Shown: positions 31,036 through 40,193, counted from the stretch's first letter. The stretch: 64,000 nucleotides of DNA from Mycobacterium sp. ITM-2016-00317 (GCF_002968295.1 NZ_CP134399.1:1612001-1676000); one strand, 5' to 3'. Notes: generated by a model not told the origin, from the letters alone. Translations and numbers: made by a program.

Positions 31036-31668
31036 TCAGCGCGTCAACCCCAGCAGTGGGGGAACGAGGTACCGGCGCGCGAAGGACCGGGCCGCGTCAT
31101 CGTCGCCGAGCGCGACGTTCTGCGCCGGCGTCAGCAAGAACGACACGATGATGCGGACGGTGACTTCGGCGACCTCGAGCAGCTCCAGCTGGGTGCGGCT
31201 GTCGTCGGGCAGGGCGACGGCCAGCTGATGGGCCAGGAACGCCGACGCCGTGCGGACCACGCTGTCGCCCTCGACGGTCAGGAACGGCAAGACCGTTTCG
31301 GGTTCGGTGGCGAGCAACCGCTGCAACAGGGCGTGGCTACGCAACGTGGTCAGCGTGAACACGAACCCCTCGGCCAGCTTGTCCTCTGCTTCGGCGTAGC
31401 CGCCTGCCTCGGCGGCGAGGTCGGACAGAAACCGCTCGAGTTCCCGTAGCAGCACCGCCTCGACGATGGCGTCCTTGTTCGCGAACGTCCGGTACAGCGT
31501 GACGCGCGCCAGCCCGGAGCGGCGGGTGATGTCCTCGACCGTCGAGCGGCGGATCCCCAGCAATTCGAACTGGCGCAACGCCGCGTCGAGGATCCGTTCG
31601 GCGTTGCCTTCTGCCGTCGGCGACCCGAACCGCTGCACCGCCTTGGCCAGCAGGCCGCTGTACTTCAT
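31036..31668 (-). CDS. TetR-family transcriptional regulator
   Basis: 210 residues from ATG 31668. The N-terminal helix-turn-helix (STVEDITRRSGLARVTLYRTFANKDAIVEAV, about 43-72) is typical of TetR. The C-terminal ligand domain is not assignable to a ligand. The gene is divergent from the AurF-like oxygenase, so it probably represses that operon and itself. The ATG used here has no Shine-Dalgarno of its own because the start region is triplicated. The AAGGAGAC signal lies instead before an upstream copy of the start at 31702. Confidence 0.88.
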   Translation of the reverse strand: MKYSGLLAKAVQRFGSPTAEGNAERILDAALRQFELLGIRRSTVEDITRRSGLARVTLYRTFANKDAIVEAVLLRELERFLSDLAAEAGGYAEAEDKLAEGFVFTLTTLRSHALLQRLLATEPETVLPFLTVEGDSVVRTASAFLAHQLAVALPDDSRTQLELLEVAEVTVRIIVSFLLTPAQNVALGDDDAARSFARRYLVPPLLGLTR

Positions 31669-31702
31669 GGGCCGCTGTACTTCACAGGCCGCTGTACTTC
31701 AT
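31653..31702 (-). repeat. 17-bp triplication of the TetR start region creating two coupled mini-ORFs
   Basis: GGCCGCTGTACTTCA occurs at 31653, 31670 and 31687 (period 17). On the minus strand each copy supplies a start. ATG at 31702 follows AAGGAGAC and encodes MKYSGL then stops at 31682. GTG at 31685 overlaps that stop and encodes a six-residue peptide stopping at 31665. The TetR ATG at 31668 overlaps that stop. Since 17 is not a multiple of 3, initiation at the signal-bearing ATG cannot read into TetR, which then depends on stepwise reinitiation. Confidence 0.85.
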
Positions 31703-31787
31703 CGGTGTCTCCTTGATCGGGCAACTCGGCACAACTCCGGGCGCGGCAGTGCTACGTCGGCAGTCTAGAGCCTGATCACAGCCTATT

Positions 31788-31812
31788 GATACAAACGAAC
31801 GCAGAATGTATC
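31788..31812. promoter_or_regulatory. Candidate TetR operator
   Basis: GATACA (31788) and TGTATC (31807) form an inverted repeat with 13 bases between. It is placed in the divergent region 68 bp before the AurF-like gene and about 86 bp from the first mini-ORF start. The stems are short. Confidence 0.45.
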
Positions 31813-31879
31813 TTCGTATTCACGACGCGCGGTGGACCGGACGCCGGTGTGCCCGACACCGAGAAGGCAGGAGGCCCTC

Positions 31880-32794
31880 ATGGCCGGCACCATCGATCGG
31901 GCTTCGACCGGGACATCGCCCAGTCGGGACGAATTCTCCGAGCGGCTGCTGCGGGGGTCGGCCAAGAAGTCCTACGCGCCCGTCGTCGACATCGACTGGG
32001 AAACGCCGGTCGACGCCGACAAGTTCTTCCTGCCGCCGCGTGTGGTGACGCTGTACGGCACCCCGATGTGGGCGCGGCTGACCCGCGAGCAGCAGATCGA
32101 GCTGTCCCGCCAGGAATTCATCAACCTGTTGTCGGCCGGCGTGTGGTTCGAGAACATCCTCAACCAGGCGCTGCTGCGCGGCCTCATGCACGCCGACTGT
32201 ACGTCTGCCTCGACCCATTACTCGCTGACCGAACTGGGTGACGAAACCCGCCACATGGTGATGTTCGGGCGCACTATCGAAGCCATCGGCGGTAAGCCGT
32301 TCCAGCCGAAGCGGTTTCAACGCATGATCATCAACACGTTGCCGTTGGGGTTTCAGAAGTCGGTGCTGTGGATCGCCGCGCTCGTCGGTGAGGAGATCTT
32401 CGACGCGCTGCAGCGCCAGATCCTCGACGACCCCGACGTGCAGCCGATCGTGCGCCGTGTCATGCGGATTCACGTCACCGAGGAGGCGCGCCACATTCAG
32501 TTCGCCCGCGACGGCGCCCGCCGCGACGTGCCCACGATGAAGCCGCTCAACCGGTATCTGCTGGCCACCATCCACGGTGCCGGCGGTCCGTTCTACCGCT
32601 ACCTGTTCACCAACCCCGCCGTGTATCGACGTGCCGGACTCGACGCGCGCGAGGCCCGCCGGCAGGCGCGCAGCAACCCGCACTTCCACGAGACGATGCG
32701 CACCGGATTCGCGCCGCTGGCGGCGTTCCTCGACGAGGTCGGCCTGATGAGCCGGATCGGCAGGCGGATGTGGAAGCGAACCGGCTTCCTGTGA
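31880..32794 (+). CDS. AurF-like diiron oxygenase
   Basis: 304 residues from ATG 31880, with AGGAGG directly upstream. The helical ferritin-like fold shows Glu/His pairs ELGDETRHMVMF (about 115-126), VGEEIFDAL and HVTEEARHIQFARDGARRD, matching the p-aminobenzoate N-oxygenase (AurF) family. Members oxidise amines or hydroxylate using a non-haem diiron centre. It is followed, with a GTGA overlap, by a DUF4873 gene and controlled from the divergent TetR. The substrate is not evident. Confidence 0.87.
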   Translation: MAGTIDRASTGTSPSRDEFSERLLRGSAKKSYAPVVDIDWETPVDADKFFLPPRVVTLYGTPMWARLTREQQIELSRQEFINLLSAGVWFENILNQALLRGLMHADCTSASTHYSLTELGDETRHMVMFGRTIEAIGGKPFQPKRFQRMIINTLPLGFQKSVLWIAALVGEEIFDALQRQILDDPDVQPIVRRVMRIHVTEEARHIQFARDGARRDVPTMKPLNRYLLATIHGAGGPFYRYLFTNPAVYRRAGLDAREARRQARSNPHFHETMRTGFAPLAAFLDEVGLMSRIGRRMWKRTGFL

Positions 32795-33078
32795 CCGTCG
32801 ACGACAACGGCGTGTTCGACGGCGATGCCGAACTCGAGGTCGCCGGGGTGCGCTGCCCGGTCCGGGTCCGCCTGGCCGGTCACCTGAACCCGATTGACGG
32901 GCGGTTCCACTGGCAGGGCCTCGCCTACGGGGTGCCCGACGAAATCCAGGCCGGCAAGTCGGCGCAGCTGTTCATCGGGAACCGCAGTGCGGCAATACGG
33001 CTCGTGGAGAAGATCCCGTCCGGCCAGCTGATGCTCAGCGGTGTGGGGGAGCCGCCGTACGAGCTGTCGGCACCCTGA
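32791..33078 (+). CDS. DUF4873 domain protein
   Basis: 95 residues from GTG 32791, overlapping the stop of the diiron oxygenase. The segment VRCPVRVRLAGHLNPIDGRFHWQG is characteristic of DUF4873. That small domain is often found beside or fused to flavin monooxygenases in mycobacteria; its own function is unknown. Translational coupling suggests it assists the oxygenase. It ends three bases from the convergent reactivase gene. Confidence 0.8.
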   Translation: MTVDDNGVFDGDAELEVAGVRCPVRVRLAGHLNPIDGRFHWQGLAYGVPDEIQAGKSAQLFIGNRSAAIRLVEKIPSGQLMLSGVGEPPYELSAP

Positions 33079-33081
33079 AGG

Positions 33082-34653
33082 TCATCCGGTCACGGCCAGC
33101 GTGACCAGCCCGTACGCCACGGCGAAGCGATGGCCGAGCTGCCCGCGCACGTTGCCCCGTCCGACGGTGACCTGTCGGCCGAGTTGTTCGCTGACCGCTC
33201 GGACGAGTTCGTCGTCACCTGCTCCGCCGCCGACGAGCAGCACCTCGGTCGCGTCGGCGGCCACCTGCTCGATGCCCCTCATCACGTTGCCGCCGATGAC
33301 CTGTCGCTTGGCGGCCAGTCGCCAACTGCGCCACTCCGATCCGGACAGCTGCGAGGTGAACGGCAGCAGCCCGCTGGGGGCGGAGGTCAGCAGCCACCCC
33401 GTGCAACGGCCCGGGATCGCCTTGTCGAGGAACCGCCGCCGGCCGTGTTCGTCCTCGACGAGCTGCACGGTCACGGCCGTGAGCGCTTCGGCGCGTTTCG
33501 CGTACTCGGCGGCGCTTCTGGAGATGCCCAGCGCGGCGGCGGTCGCGGTGGTGAGGAGCTGGCCTGCGCCCGGCAGGACGAGGCGCGACCCGTCGGCGAC
33601 CACGTCGACGGTTCCTCCGCCGACATCGACCACCACCACGTCGGCGGTGACCCCGGGCGTGGTCAGCGCGCCGGCACGGGCAGCTGCTGCCTCTGAGTCG
33701 AGCCTCGTCACCGGAACGCCCAGCGCGCGGGACAGCACGTCGGCGTCGGCCGCGGGTTCCTCGGTTCCCCCCATCGTCGCCATCACCAGACTGTCCACCG
33801 AAACCGAGCCGCGTCTGGAATTCGCCTGCGCCGCAATGTCAGCCAGGTGTACGACACACGCCTGTCCGTCCGACAGTGCGGTGGGTGGCGATTCCGCCGG
33901 GACGTCGCGCACCGGCAGGGGACTGTCGAGGTAGATGACCGCGCATGCGCTGTCGAAGAGCTGGTCGGCGACGACGCGGGCATCGACGCGTTCGTCGGGG
34001 TCGAGACCGAACACGTCGGTGAGGAAGAAGGGGTCGGTGAGCCGTTGCAGCGGCGCCGACGCCTGGCGCACCTCGACGGCGACCAGCGGCGCCGACAGCA
34101 GCGGGGCCACGTCGATGTCGTCGACCACCGGCAGCGGAGCGGTCAACCGGTTGGACACGAGCACCGCCTCGTCGTTGGCGGTCAGCACCGCGACGACGTT
34201 GCGACCCTGCGCCAGTGCGGCATTCACCAGATGCGCGACCTCGCCGTAGCCCCACTGCCGGGTCGCGCATGCCACGACGGGGCGGTCGGCGGGAGCCGCG
34301 TCGAGACCGTCGACCGACACCGGGACGCCCACCCCGGCGCCGTCGCCCGCGGTAGTCGCCGCCGACCGGGTCGCGACGACGAGCCGCCCGGTGCGCGGGG
34401 TCTCCAGTTGGACGCGTTCGACCGCGGAGTGCACCGGCGGGGTCGGCGCGAACGCGGCCCGGTCGATCGTCAGACCGTGGCCGTCGGCCAACCGTCGTGC
34501 GAGCTGCGCGGCACCCTCGACGGCCCGCAGCGAGCCCTTGCCGCCGCGGGTCGGGGTGCGGGCGCTGGCCAGCACGTCGAGTCCGGTGTCCCCGCCGCAG
34601 AGGACGATCTCCGTGGTCGCGTTGCCGATGTCGACGCCGGCCCAGACCGTCAC
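33082..34653 (-). CDS. Diol/glycerol dehydratase reactivating factor, large subunit
   Basis: 523 residues from GTG 34653, overlapping the dehydratase small-subunit stop (GTGA). An actin/Hsp70-like ATPase: phosphate-1 motif GVDIGNATTEIVL at the N-terminus, VVVDVGGGTVDVV around residue 350 and VLLVGGGAGDDEL near the C-terminus. It releases inactivated cobalamin from the dehydratase using ATP. No small reactivase subunit (DdrB) is visible nearby, so a partner would be elsewhere or unnecessary. Third gene of the minus-strand dehydratase operon. Confidence 0.88.
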   Translation of the reverse strand: MTVWAGVDIGNATTEIVLCGGDTGLDVLASARTPTRGGKGSLRAVEGAAQLARRLADGHGLTIDRAAFAPTPPVHSAVERVQLETPRTGRLVVATRSAATTAGDGAGVGVPVSVDGLDAAPADRPVVACATRQWGYGEVAHLVNAALAQGRNVVAVLTANDEAVLVSNRLTAPLPVVDDIDVAPLLSAPLVAVEVRQASAPLQRLTDPFFLTDVFGLDPDERVDARVVADQLFDSACAVIYLDSPLPVRDVPAESPPTALSDGQACVVHLADIAAQANSRRGSVSVDSLVMATMGGTEEPAADADVLSRALGVPVTRLDSEAAAARAGALTTPGVTADVVVVDVGGGTVDVVADGSRLVLPGAGQLLTTATAAALGISRSAAEYAKRAEALTAVTVQLVEDEHGRRRFLDKAIPGRCTGWLLTSAPSGLLPFTSQLSGSEWRSWRLAAKRQVIGGNVMRGIEQVAADATEVLLVGGGAGDDELVRAVSEQLGRQVTVGRGNVRGQLGHRFAVAYGLVTLAVTG

Positions 34654-35009
34654 CTCAGCAGGCCGCGCCGCTGATAGGCCGTCGCGGCCTCCCGGACGAG
34701 TTCGGCGCAGGTGTGTGCGTCCTGGGCGGCGAGCCGCTGCGCCAGTTCCTCCAGTTCGGCGAAGGTGGAACGTCCCGGACGGAGTGCCTCGTACGCAGCC
34801 AGCATGTCGTCGGCGCTCAGGGCCGTCATTTCGGCGGCTCTGCGGAGATTCATCGCCAACTGGGCCGAGCCGGTGCGCTCGGCGGTGTCGGCCTGCGCGA
34901 GCAGGGTCTCCCGGCTGATCCGGATGTCGTCGAGCGCGAGCTCGCCGCGACGGGCGGCCTCGACGGTCACCTCGGTGAGGTTGCGGCCCGAGTGTGAAGC
35001 GACGGTCAT
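34650..35009 (-). CDS. B12-dependent diol/glycerol dehydratase small subunit
   Basis: 119 residues from ATG 35009, overlapping the large-subunit stop by ATGA. The protein matches the gamma subunit family (DIRISRETLLAQADTAE, then LRPGRSTFAELEELAQRL). It forms part of the holoenzyme with the fused large/medium chain encoded just upstream. It is translationally coupled on both sides. Confidence 0.88.
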   Translation of the reverse strand: MTVASHSGRNLTEVTVEAARRGELALDDIRISRETLLAQADTAERTGSAQLAMNLRRAAEMTALSADDMLAAYEALRPGRSTFAELEELAQRLAAQDAHTCAELVREAATAYQRRGLLR

Positions 35010-37279
35010 CTCGTGAACTCCAATTCGGTGGGCGCGGCGGCCTTGCCGCGCTGTGATTCGGCACGTTCGACCGCGACCATCGACACGACCTTGGTGTGGT
35101 AACGGGCGGTGATGGCCTCGTCGCTGTAGGCGTTGCGCATCGGCGCGGGCGTCGCGCCCTTGGCGTGCCGCCCGGCGTTGATACCGATCAGCCGGTACAT
35201 CTCCGGGGTGATCAGCGGTGCCACACTGAGCAGTTCGAGGTTGGCCAGCGGCGGCAGATCGCGGCGGTGGATGAGCGTGGTCCCCTTGGCCTGCAGCCCG
35301 ACCCCGATCCCGGACCCCGACAGCTGGCCCGCGGACTTGCCGATGACCCCGAGGTCGATACTGTCGCCCATCCGCACCAGGCGTGCGATGCACTGTTCCT
35401 CTTCCAGCCCGGCCAGGATCTGCTCCAGCACGTCGTAGATGGTCATGCCCGACAGAGTGCGGAACAGCTTGGTGCCGAACGCCGGCGAGACACCGATGAC
35501 CACCTCCCGCGGATCCTCCCCGACACTGGCCGGGCCGACGGCGGCCAGGCGCTCGGGCTGGGCGAAGGTGGCCTGCTCCTTCACCAGGTCGGTGACCGAC
35601 CGCGCCTGCCGCACCGCGTCGATCTGGGCCTGGCGTTCGACCGACGGGCGGTAGCCCGTGCCGGGGCCCTGGTAGTCGTTCGGATCCTGCAGCGCCGACA
35701 GCACATTCATGTTCTCGTCGAAGATCGCGGCGGTCTGCAGGTAGTCGCCGGTCACCCGGGCTCTGGCCATGCCGAGCACCCGGTCGGCGATGTCGGTGAA
35801 GCCGGTTTCGGCGAGCGCGGCCACGACGTCGACCACGGTGAGCCCCGACTGATCGATCATCCGGGCGGCGCTGAGCACCTTGACGCCGTCGGTCTGCGGG
35901 AGATCCTTGGAACCCTCCGCCCCGACGACGGCCTCGATGTGCTCGTCGTCGAAATCGGCGAGCCCGAGGTATTCGAACACCGCGCGGGTGGCTTCGGCGG
36001 CCTGCCTGCGCATGGACTCCAGCGTGGTCGGGTCGACCGGCCGCAGGCCGCCGTCCACCCCCCAGTCGCGCTGGAGCACCAGGTAGTCGTCGAGGTCGGC
36101 GGCGTTGAAGTTGGACGGCCCGAACATGTTGTCGTAGGCCACGACCGAACCGAAACCGGAGAAGATGAAATCCGAGCCGGACAGCAACGTCGGCAGCGTT
36201 CGGCTGGTCCGCCGCATCGTGGACTCCGACATCAGCGAATCGTTGCCGCTGCAGGATTCCAGCCCGCGCAGCATCACCATGAGGTTCTCCGCGATCAGTT
36301 CCCGGACCCCGCCGGGCACCGACGCGGTGATGGCCGCACCGTCGACGCCGCCGTTCTGGACCCCCTGGGCGCCAATGCCTTTGGCCAGGGAGACACAGCG
36401 GGACTCGAGGTAGTTCATCGACTTGCGTTCGGCCTGGCCCATGAGCACCTCGGATCCGGCGCCGCTGGACAGCCGCATCTTGATGCCACGCGAGGCGTAG
36501 GCCGAGGTCAGAAACGCCTTGGACCACGGGGTGTCGTCACCGTCGGTGAAGACCTGTTCGGTGCCGTACACCGAGACCGTCTCGGCGTAGGAGACCAACC
36601 CCCGCACACCGAGCTCCAGTTCGCGGGCCTCCTCGACCGAGCACTGCGTCAGCGCGCCGGGGGCCGGCACCTGGGAACCGATCAGCAGACCGATGGCGAC
36701 GGCCGGTGCGTCGTCGAGCACCGGGACGGTGGCCTCCAGTTCCCGGAAGCCGTAGGCGACCGCGGTGGCCGCGTCCGCGGCGATCAGCAGCGGGTCGTCG
36801 AGGCGGTTGGTGACGTGCGCCTGGTTGGCGGGAGTGCGGCGGGCGCGCATCTTCATCATCGCCATCTGGATCTCGACCGGCTGGAGCCCTGCGACGACCC
36901 GGGCCATCTTGGCCAGCGTCAGGCCGGCGCAGACCCGGAGCACCTCGGCGCGGGGCACCGACGGGTCGACGATCATCCGGGCCAGTTCGACCTCGTCCAT
37001 CGCCATCGACCGGGGCGCCTCGGTGTGGTCGACGGCGTACCGCACGATGAACTCGTCGATCGTGTCGAAATCCCCGACGGGGGTCGAGTCCATCTCCAGG
37101 ACGGTGCCGTCCTCGGCCACCACCCACGACGGCTCCGGATCGTAGGGGGAGAGGTGCGAGATCATCCCCAGCTCGGGGTCCGCCTCGGCGAACCCGTCGA
37201 GGTTGACCCGCTGCCGGTCGAGCAGACGGATTCGTCCGAGCCGGTAGTCCTGCTCGCCGTCGGTGCTGTTCAGATGCAT
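35006..37279 (-). CDS. B12-dependent diol/glycerol dehydratase, fused large and medium subunits
   Basis: Dehydrates 1,2-propanediol or glycerol to the aldehyde by a coenzyme-B12 radical mechanism. From ATG 37279 the product is 757 residues. The large-subunit region (about 1-540) contains VNLDGF, SGAGSEVLMGQAERKSMNYLE and CVSLAKGIGAQGVQNGG. The medium-subunit region (about 570-757, from REVVIGVSPAFGTKLFRT) contains IDLGVIGKSAGQLSGSGIGVG. The two chains are separate in Klebsiella-type enzymes, so this is the fused actinobacterial form. The preceding region shows no recognisable cobalamin riboswitch. Confidence 0.9.
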   Translation of the reverse strand: MHLNSTDGEQDYRLGRIRLLDRQRVNLDGFAEADPELGMISHLSPYDPEPSWVVAEDGTVLEMDSTPVGDFDTIDEFIVRYAVDHTEAPRSMAMDEVELARMIVDPSVPRAEVLRVCAGLTLAKMARVVAGLQPVEIQMAMMKMRARRTPANQAHVTNRLDDPLLIAADAATAVAYGFRELEATVPVLDDAPAVAIGLLIGSQVPAPGALTQCSVEEARELELGVRGLVSYAETVSVYGTEQVFTDGDDTPWSKAFLTSAYASRGIKMRLSSGAGSEVLMGQAERKSMNYLESRCVSLAKGIGAQGVQNGGVDGAAITASVPGGVRELIAENLMVMLRGLESCSGNDSLMSESTMRRTSRTLPTLLSGSDFIFSGFGSVVAYDNMFGPSNFNAADLDDYLVLQRDWGVDGGLRPVDPTTLESMRRQAAEATRAVFEYLGLADFDDEHIEAVVGAEGSKDLPQTDGVKVLSAARMIDQSGLTVVDVVAALAETGFTDIADRVLGMARARVTGDYLQTAAIFDENMNVLSALQDPNDYQGPGTGYRPSVERQAQIDAVRQARSVTDLVKEQATFAQPERLAAVGPASVGEDPREVVIGVSPAFGTKLFRTLSGMTIYDVLEQILAGLEEEQCIARLVRMGDSIDLGVIGKSAGQLSGSGIGVGLQAKGTTLIHRRDLPPLANLELLSVAPLITPEMYRLIGINAGRHAKGATPAPMRNAYSDEAITARYHTKVVSMVAVERAESQRGKAAAPTELEFTR

Positions 37280-37358
37280 GGCTCTCGCCGTACCTCCCTG
37301 TTGCGTGACTGTCACAGCATCGACGCAACGCCACCGCCGGACAACGCTGCCCGCGCAG

Positions 37359-37422
37359 CTTCCAACAACCTGTGTGACGAGCCGCCGCTGCGACGGCCCC
37401 GCCTCCCACAACGTGTTGGAAG
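37359..37422. promoter_or_regulatory. Inverted site pair between the dehydratase and permease operons
   Basis: CTTCCAACA at 37359-37367 is exactly inverted as TGTTGGAAG at 37414-37422. With flanks, 12 of 16 positions agree. The pair lies in the 248-bp divergent region, so it may be two binding sites of a shared regulator such as the PucR protein encoded downstream of the permease. Confidence 0.5.
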
Positions 37423-37527
37423 AAGCCCGGCCCGCGCTGACAGGGCGCGGGGTCGTCTCGCACAATTCAGCCCGCAACTCGACGGAGCCGGCGATCTTCG
37501 GCTCCGCAGGCGAAGGAGGATGAGCCC

Positions 37528-38964
37528 ATGTCCGACGTGGTCAACGCGGACGACACTCGCGACCGCGAGTCGTCACCGGATGGCCGTCGTGGCCACCTGC
37601 GCGGAAATCTCGGCGTCCCTGCCATCGTCCTGATGGTGGTGGCTGCGGCGGCGCCGTTGTCGACCATCGGCGGCAACGTGCCGATCGCGATGGTGCTCGG
37701 TGACACCACCGGCATCCCGGTCGCGTTCCTGGTCGCGGGTGCGATCTTCCTGCTGTTCGCGGCGAGCTTCGTCGCGATGTCGAAGTACGTCAAAGATGCC
37801 GGCGCGTTCTACGCCTACATCCGCACGTCGCTCGGTAAGGCGGCCGGAACCGGCGCGGCCGTGCTCGCCCTACCGGCGTACATGGCGACGCTGCTGGGGG
37901 TCTCGGCCTACGACGGTGTGATCCTCGCCGGGCTCATCGAGCGCTTCAACGGCCCGGCCATCCCGTGGTGGCTGCTGACCGCCGGAGTGCTCGCGGTGGT
38001 CGCCTGGCTGGGGTATCGCGACATCGACCTCAGCGCCAAGGTGCTGGGCATCTTCCTGGTGTCCGAGGTCGCGATCCTGTTGGTGCTCGACCTGGTCATC
38101 GTGCTCCGGGGCGGCGAGCAGGGCATCACGGGCGATTCGTTCACCCCGCAGGGCCTCGCAGGCGGTGTGGGGATCGCGCTGCTGTACGCGCTGTGGGGCT
38201 TCGTCGGCGTCGAGGCGACCGCGGTGTTCCGCGACGAGGCCAGGGACCCCGACCGCACGGTGCCCCGGGCCACCTACTGGGCGGTGGGCATCGTCGCGGT
38301 GTTCTACGCGTTCTCCAGCTGGGCCCTGATCGAGGGCAACGGCGGCTCCGGCGCAATCCAGGCCGCCGTCGACGACCCCGACAACTTCATGGTCAACACC
38401 GCCCAGAAGTACCTCGGGATGGTCGGGCGCGACCTGACCACCATCCTGTGGTTCGTCAGCGTGTTCGCGTGCGCACTGGCCTTCCACAACATCAGCTCGC
38501 GCTACGCGTTCGTGCTCGGTCAGAGTGGCGTCTTCTCGCGCAAGATCGGCGAGGTGCACCCCAAGCACGGCTCGCCGGCCAACGCCTCGCTCGTCATCAC
38601 CGTGGCATCGTTCGTGGTCATGGGCATCCTGGCGGCGCTCCAACTCGACCCGGTGCTGCAGATCTTCGGGCCTCTGGGCGGCCTCGGCATCCTGGCGCTG
38701 GCCATTCTGTGGCTGCTGACGACGATCTCGGTGGTCATCTTCTTCGTGCGGCGCGGCAACTCCACGGGCAAGGTGGTGTTGGGCTCGTTCGCGACGCTCG
38801 CGCTCGCGGGTGCGCTGGTTCTGGTCGTGTCGAACCTCACCCTCGTGGTCGGGGGCTCGCCCACCCTCGCGGTGGTGTTCGGTGCGATGCCGCTCGTGTT
38901 CTTCGGGGTCGGCATGCTGCTGAGCCGCCGGTCAGACGACCTGGGGTCGATCTCGGCGAAGTGA
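37528..38964 (+). CDS. APC-family amino acid/amine permease
   Basis: 478 residues from ATG 37528, with AAGGAGG 15 bases upstream. About twelve membrane segments are visible. The first carries the APC motif (LMVVAAAAPLSTIGGNVP), and GFVGVEATAVFRDEARDPDRTVPRA is the conserved loop of amino-acid/amine transporters. It is divergent from the dehydratase operon and followed by a PucR regulator. An amino-alcohol or amino-acid substrate feeding the dehydratase module is possible but not shown. Confidence 0.87.
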   Translation: MSDVVNADDTRDRESSPDGRRGHLRGNLGVPAIVLMVVAAAAPLSTIGGNVPIAMVLGDTTGIPVAFLVAGAIFLLFAASFVAMSKYVKDAGAFYAYIRTSLGKAAGTGAAVLALPAYMATLLGVSAYDGVILAGLIERFNGPAIPWWLLTAGVLAVVAWLGYRDIDLSAKVLGIFLVSEVAILLVLDLVIVLRGGEQGITGDSFTPQGLAGGVGIALLYALWGFVGVEATAVFRDEARDPDRTVPRATYWAVGIVAVFYAFSSWALIEGNGGSGAIQAAVDDPDNFMVNTAQKYLGMVGRDLTTILWFVSVFACALAFHNISSRYAFVLGQSGVFSRKIGEVHPKHGSPANASLVITVASFVVMGILAALQLDPVLQIFGPLGGLGILALAILWLLTTISVVIFFVRRGNSTGKVVLGSFATLALAGALVLVVSNLTLVVGGSPTLAVVFGAMPLVFFGVGMLLSRRSDDLGSISAK

Positions 38965-38973
38965 TCCCGGGAC

Positions 38974-39026
38974 GGCCGGTGACCACCTGCGGCTCGGGGC
39001 AACGCCCCAGCCGGTGGTCACCGGCC
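38974..39026 (+). terminator. Strong hairpin behind the APC permease
   Basis: GGCCGGTGACCACC (38974-38987) is perfectly inverted as GGTGGTCACCGGCC (39013-39026). The interior pairs again as GGGGC-AAC-GCCCC. The long stem without a U-tract, ten bases after the stop codon, is a typical mycobacterial intrinsic-type terminator. Confidence 0.75.
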
Positions 39027-39107
39027 GCACCGGTGCCCCGGGTGCGCTGATACCGTCTGCCCCGCCGACGGGTCCGCCGGGGCAAGTCGATCAGGAGAAG
39101 GGACGTC

Positions 39108-40193
39108 ATGTCGCGGGTGTCGCCGCTGAGCGTGGCGGCGGCGTTGACCGTTCCGCCACTGGATCAGGGTTCGGTCGTCGCCGGTCACCGGGGCCTGACC
39201 CGCGAGGTCCGGTGGGTGGACATCATGCACGCGCCGGCCGAGTCCTTCGTGCGGGCCGGCGACCTGGTGCTGACGACCGGCGCGGACGTCCGACAGAGCG
39301 GTGTGCTCGAATTCCTCACCTTCCTGGTCTCCTCGCCGGCGGCCGGGGTGGTGGTGAGCCCGCCGCCCCAGGTGGCCGTCGACGAACTATTCAGCGCACT
39401 CGTCCCGCTCGCCGATCGCCACGACTTCCCGCTGGTCCATCTGCCGTGGGAGGTCGCCTTCTCCGAGGTCCAGCGCACGCTGCTGCCGCTGCTCACCTCG
39501 TCACGGCACGATGCTCACGTCCAGATGGTCATCGGACGCCGCGAACGGGCAAGCGCCGATTGGAACGACGTCGCCGACGCGTTCGCGAACGCGCTTCAGG
39601 AACTCGCCCGCTCGGCGGGTATGACCGTGCGGTCATCAGTCACCGACGACCTCGTGATGAGCCACTTCACGTCGGCCCCGCCGGCGACGACGGTGTCCGA
39701 ACTACTCGACGCCGCACGCAGATCCAGTGCCTTCCCGGACGGGCTCGCCAGTTGGGTGCTGCTCCCGCCGGAGCAGGGGAGCGCGTTCACGCTCCCGTCG
39801 TCGGTGCCGGCGGCGGTGCCCGACGGTCCCGGACATTTCGCCGAGGTGCTCCGTCGCCACCCGCGCAGCATGGCGACCGTCCTGCAGACCTTGCAGCCGC
39901 TGATCGACTACGACAAAACCCGTCGTGGCCAGCTTGTCCGCACGCTGGAGGTCCTGCTCGACGAGGCCACGAACACCAGTGCGGCAGCCAGAACGCTCTT
40001 CCTCAACCGCCACAGCCTGCTGTACCGGATAAAGCTCATCGAGGAGCTCACCGGCCTGTCGCTCAAGAACCCCGCGGACCGATTCCATCTGGAGGTCAGC
40101 GTTCGCGTGCTCCAGCTCAATGAGGTCGGCACCGACAGCCTTCAGGGGAGCTCCCGACCCGGCGCTTCCGTGGATCACGGGGCTGTCGGCTGA
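39108..40193 (+). CDS. PucR-family transcriptional regulator
   Basis: 361 residues from ATG 39108 (AGGAGAAGGGA upstream). The N-terminal PucR/purine-catabolism sensor domain (about 10-130, with REVRWVDIMHAPAESFVRAGDLVLTT) is joined to a C-terminal PucR helix-turn-helix (about 285-340, TSAAARTLFLNRHSLLYRIKLIEELTGL). Such regulators control use of purines, amino acids or amines. It is next to the APC permease and the dehydratase operon, its likely targets. Confidence 0.88.
   Translation: MSRVSPLSVAAALTVPPLDQGSVVAGHRGLTREVRWVDIMHAPAESFVRAGDLVLTTGADVRQSGVLEFLTFLVSSPAAGVVVSPPPQVAVDELFSALVPLADRHDFPLVHLPWEVAFSEVQRTLLPLLTSSRHDAHVQMVIGRRERASADWNDVADAFANALQELARSAGMTVRSSVTDDLVMSHFTSAPPATTVSELLDAARRSSAFPDGLASWVLLPPEQGSAFTLPSSVPAAVPDGPGHFAEVLRRHPRSMATVLQTLQPLIDYDKTRRGQLVRTLEVLLDEATNTSAAARTLFLNRHSLLYRIKLIEELTGLSLKNPADRFHLEVSVRVLQLNEVGTDSLQGSSRPGASVDHGAVG

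Noticed and set aside
37280..37527. Cobalamin riboswitch before the diol dehydratase
   Set aside because: No B12-box-like conserved segment was recognised by eye; only an inverted site pair was seen. A covariance search would be decisive.
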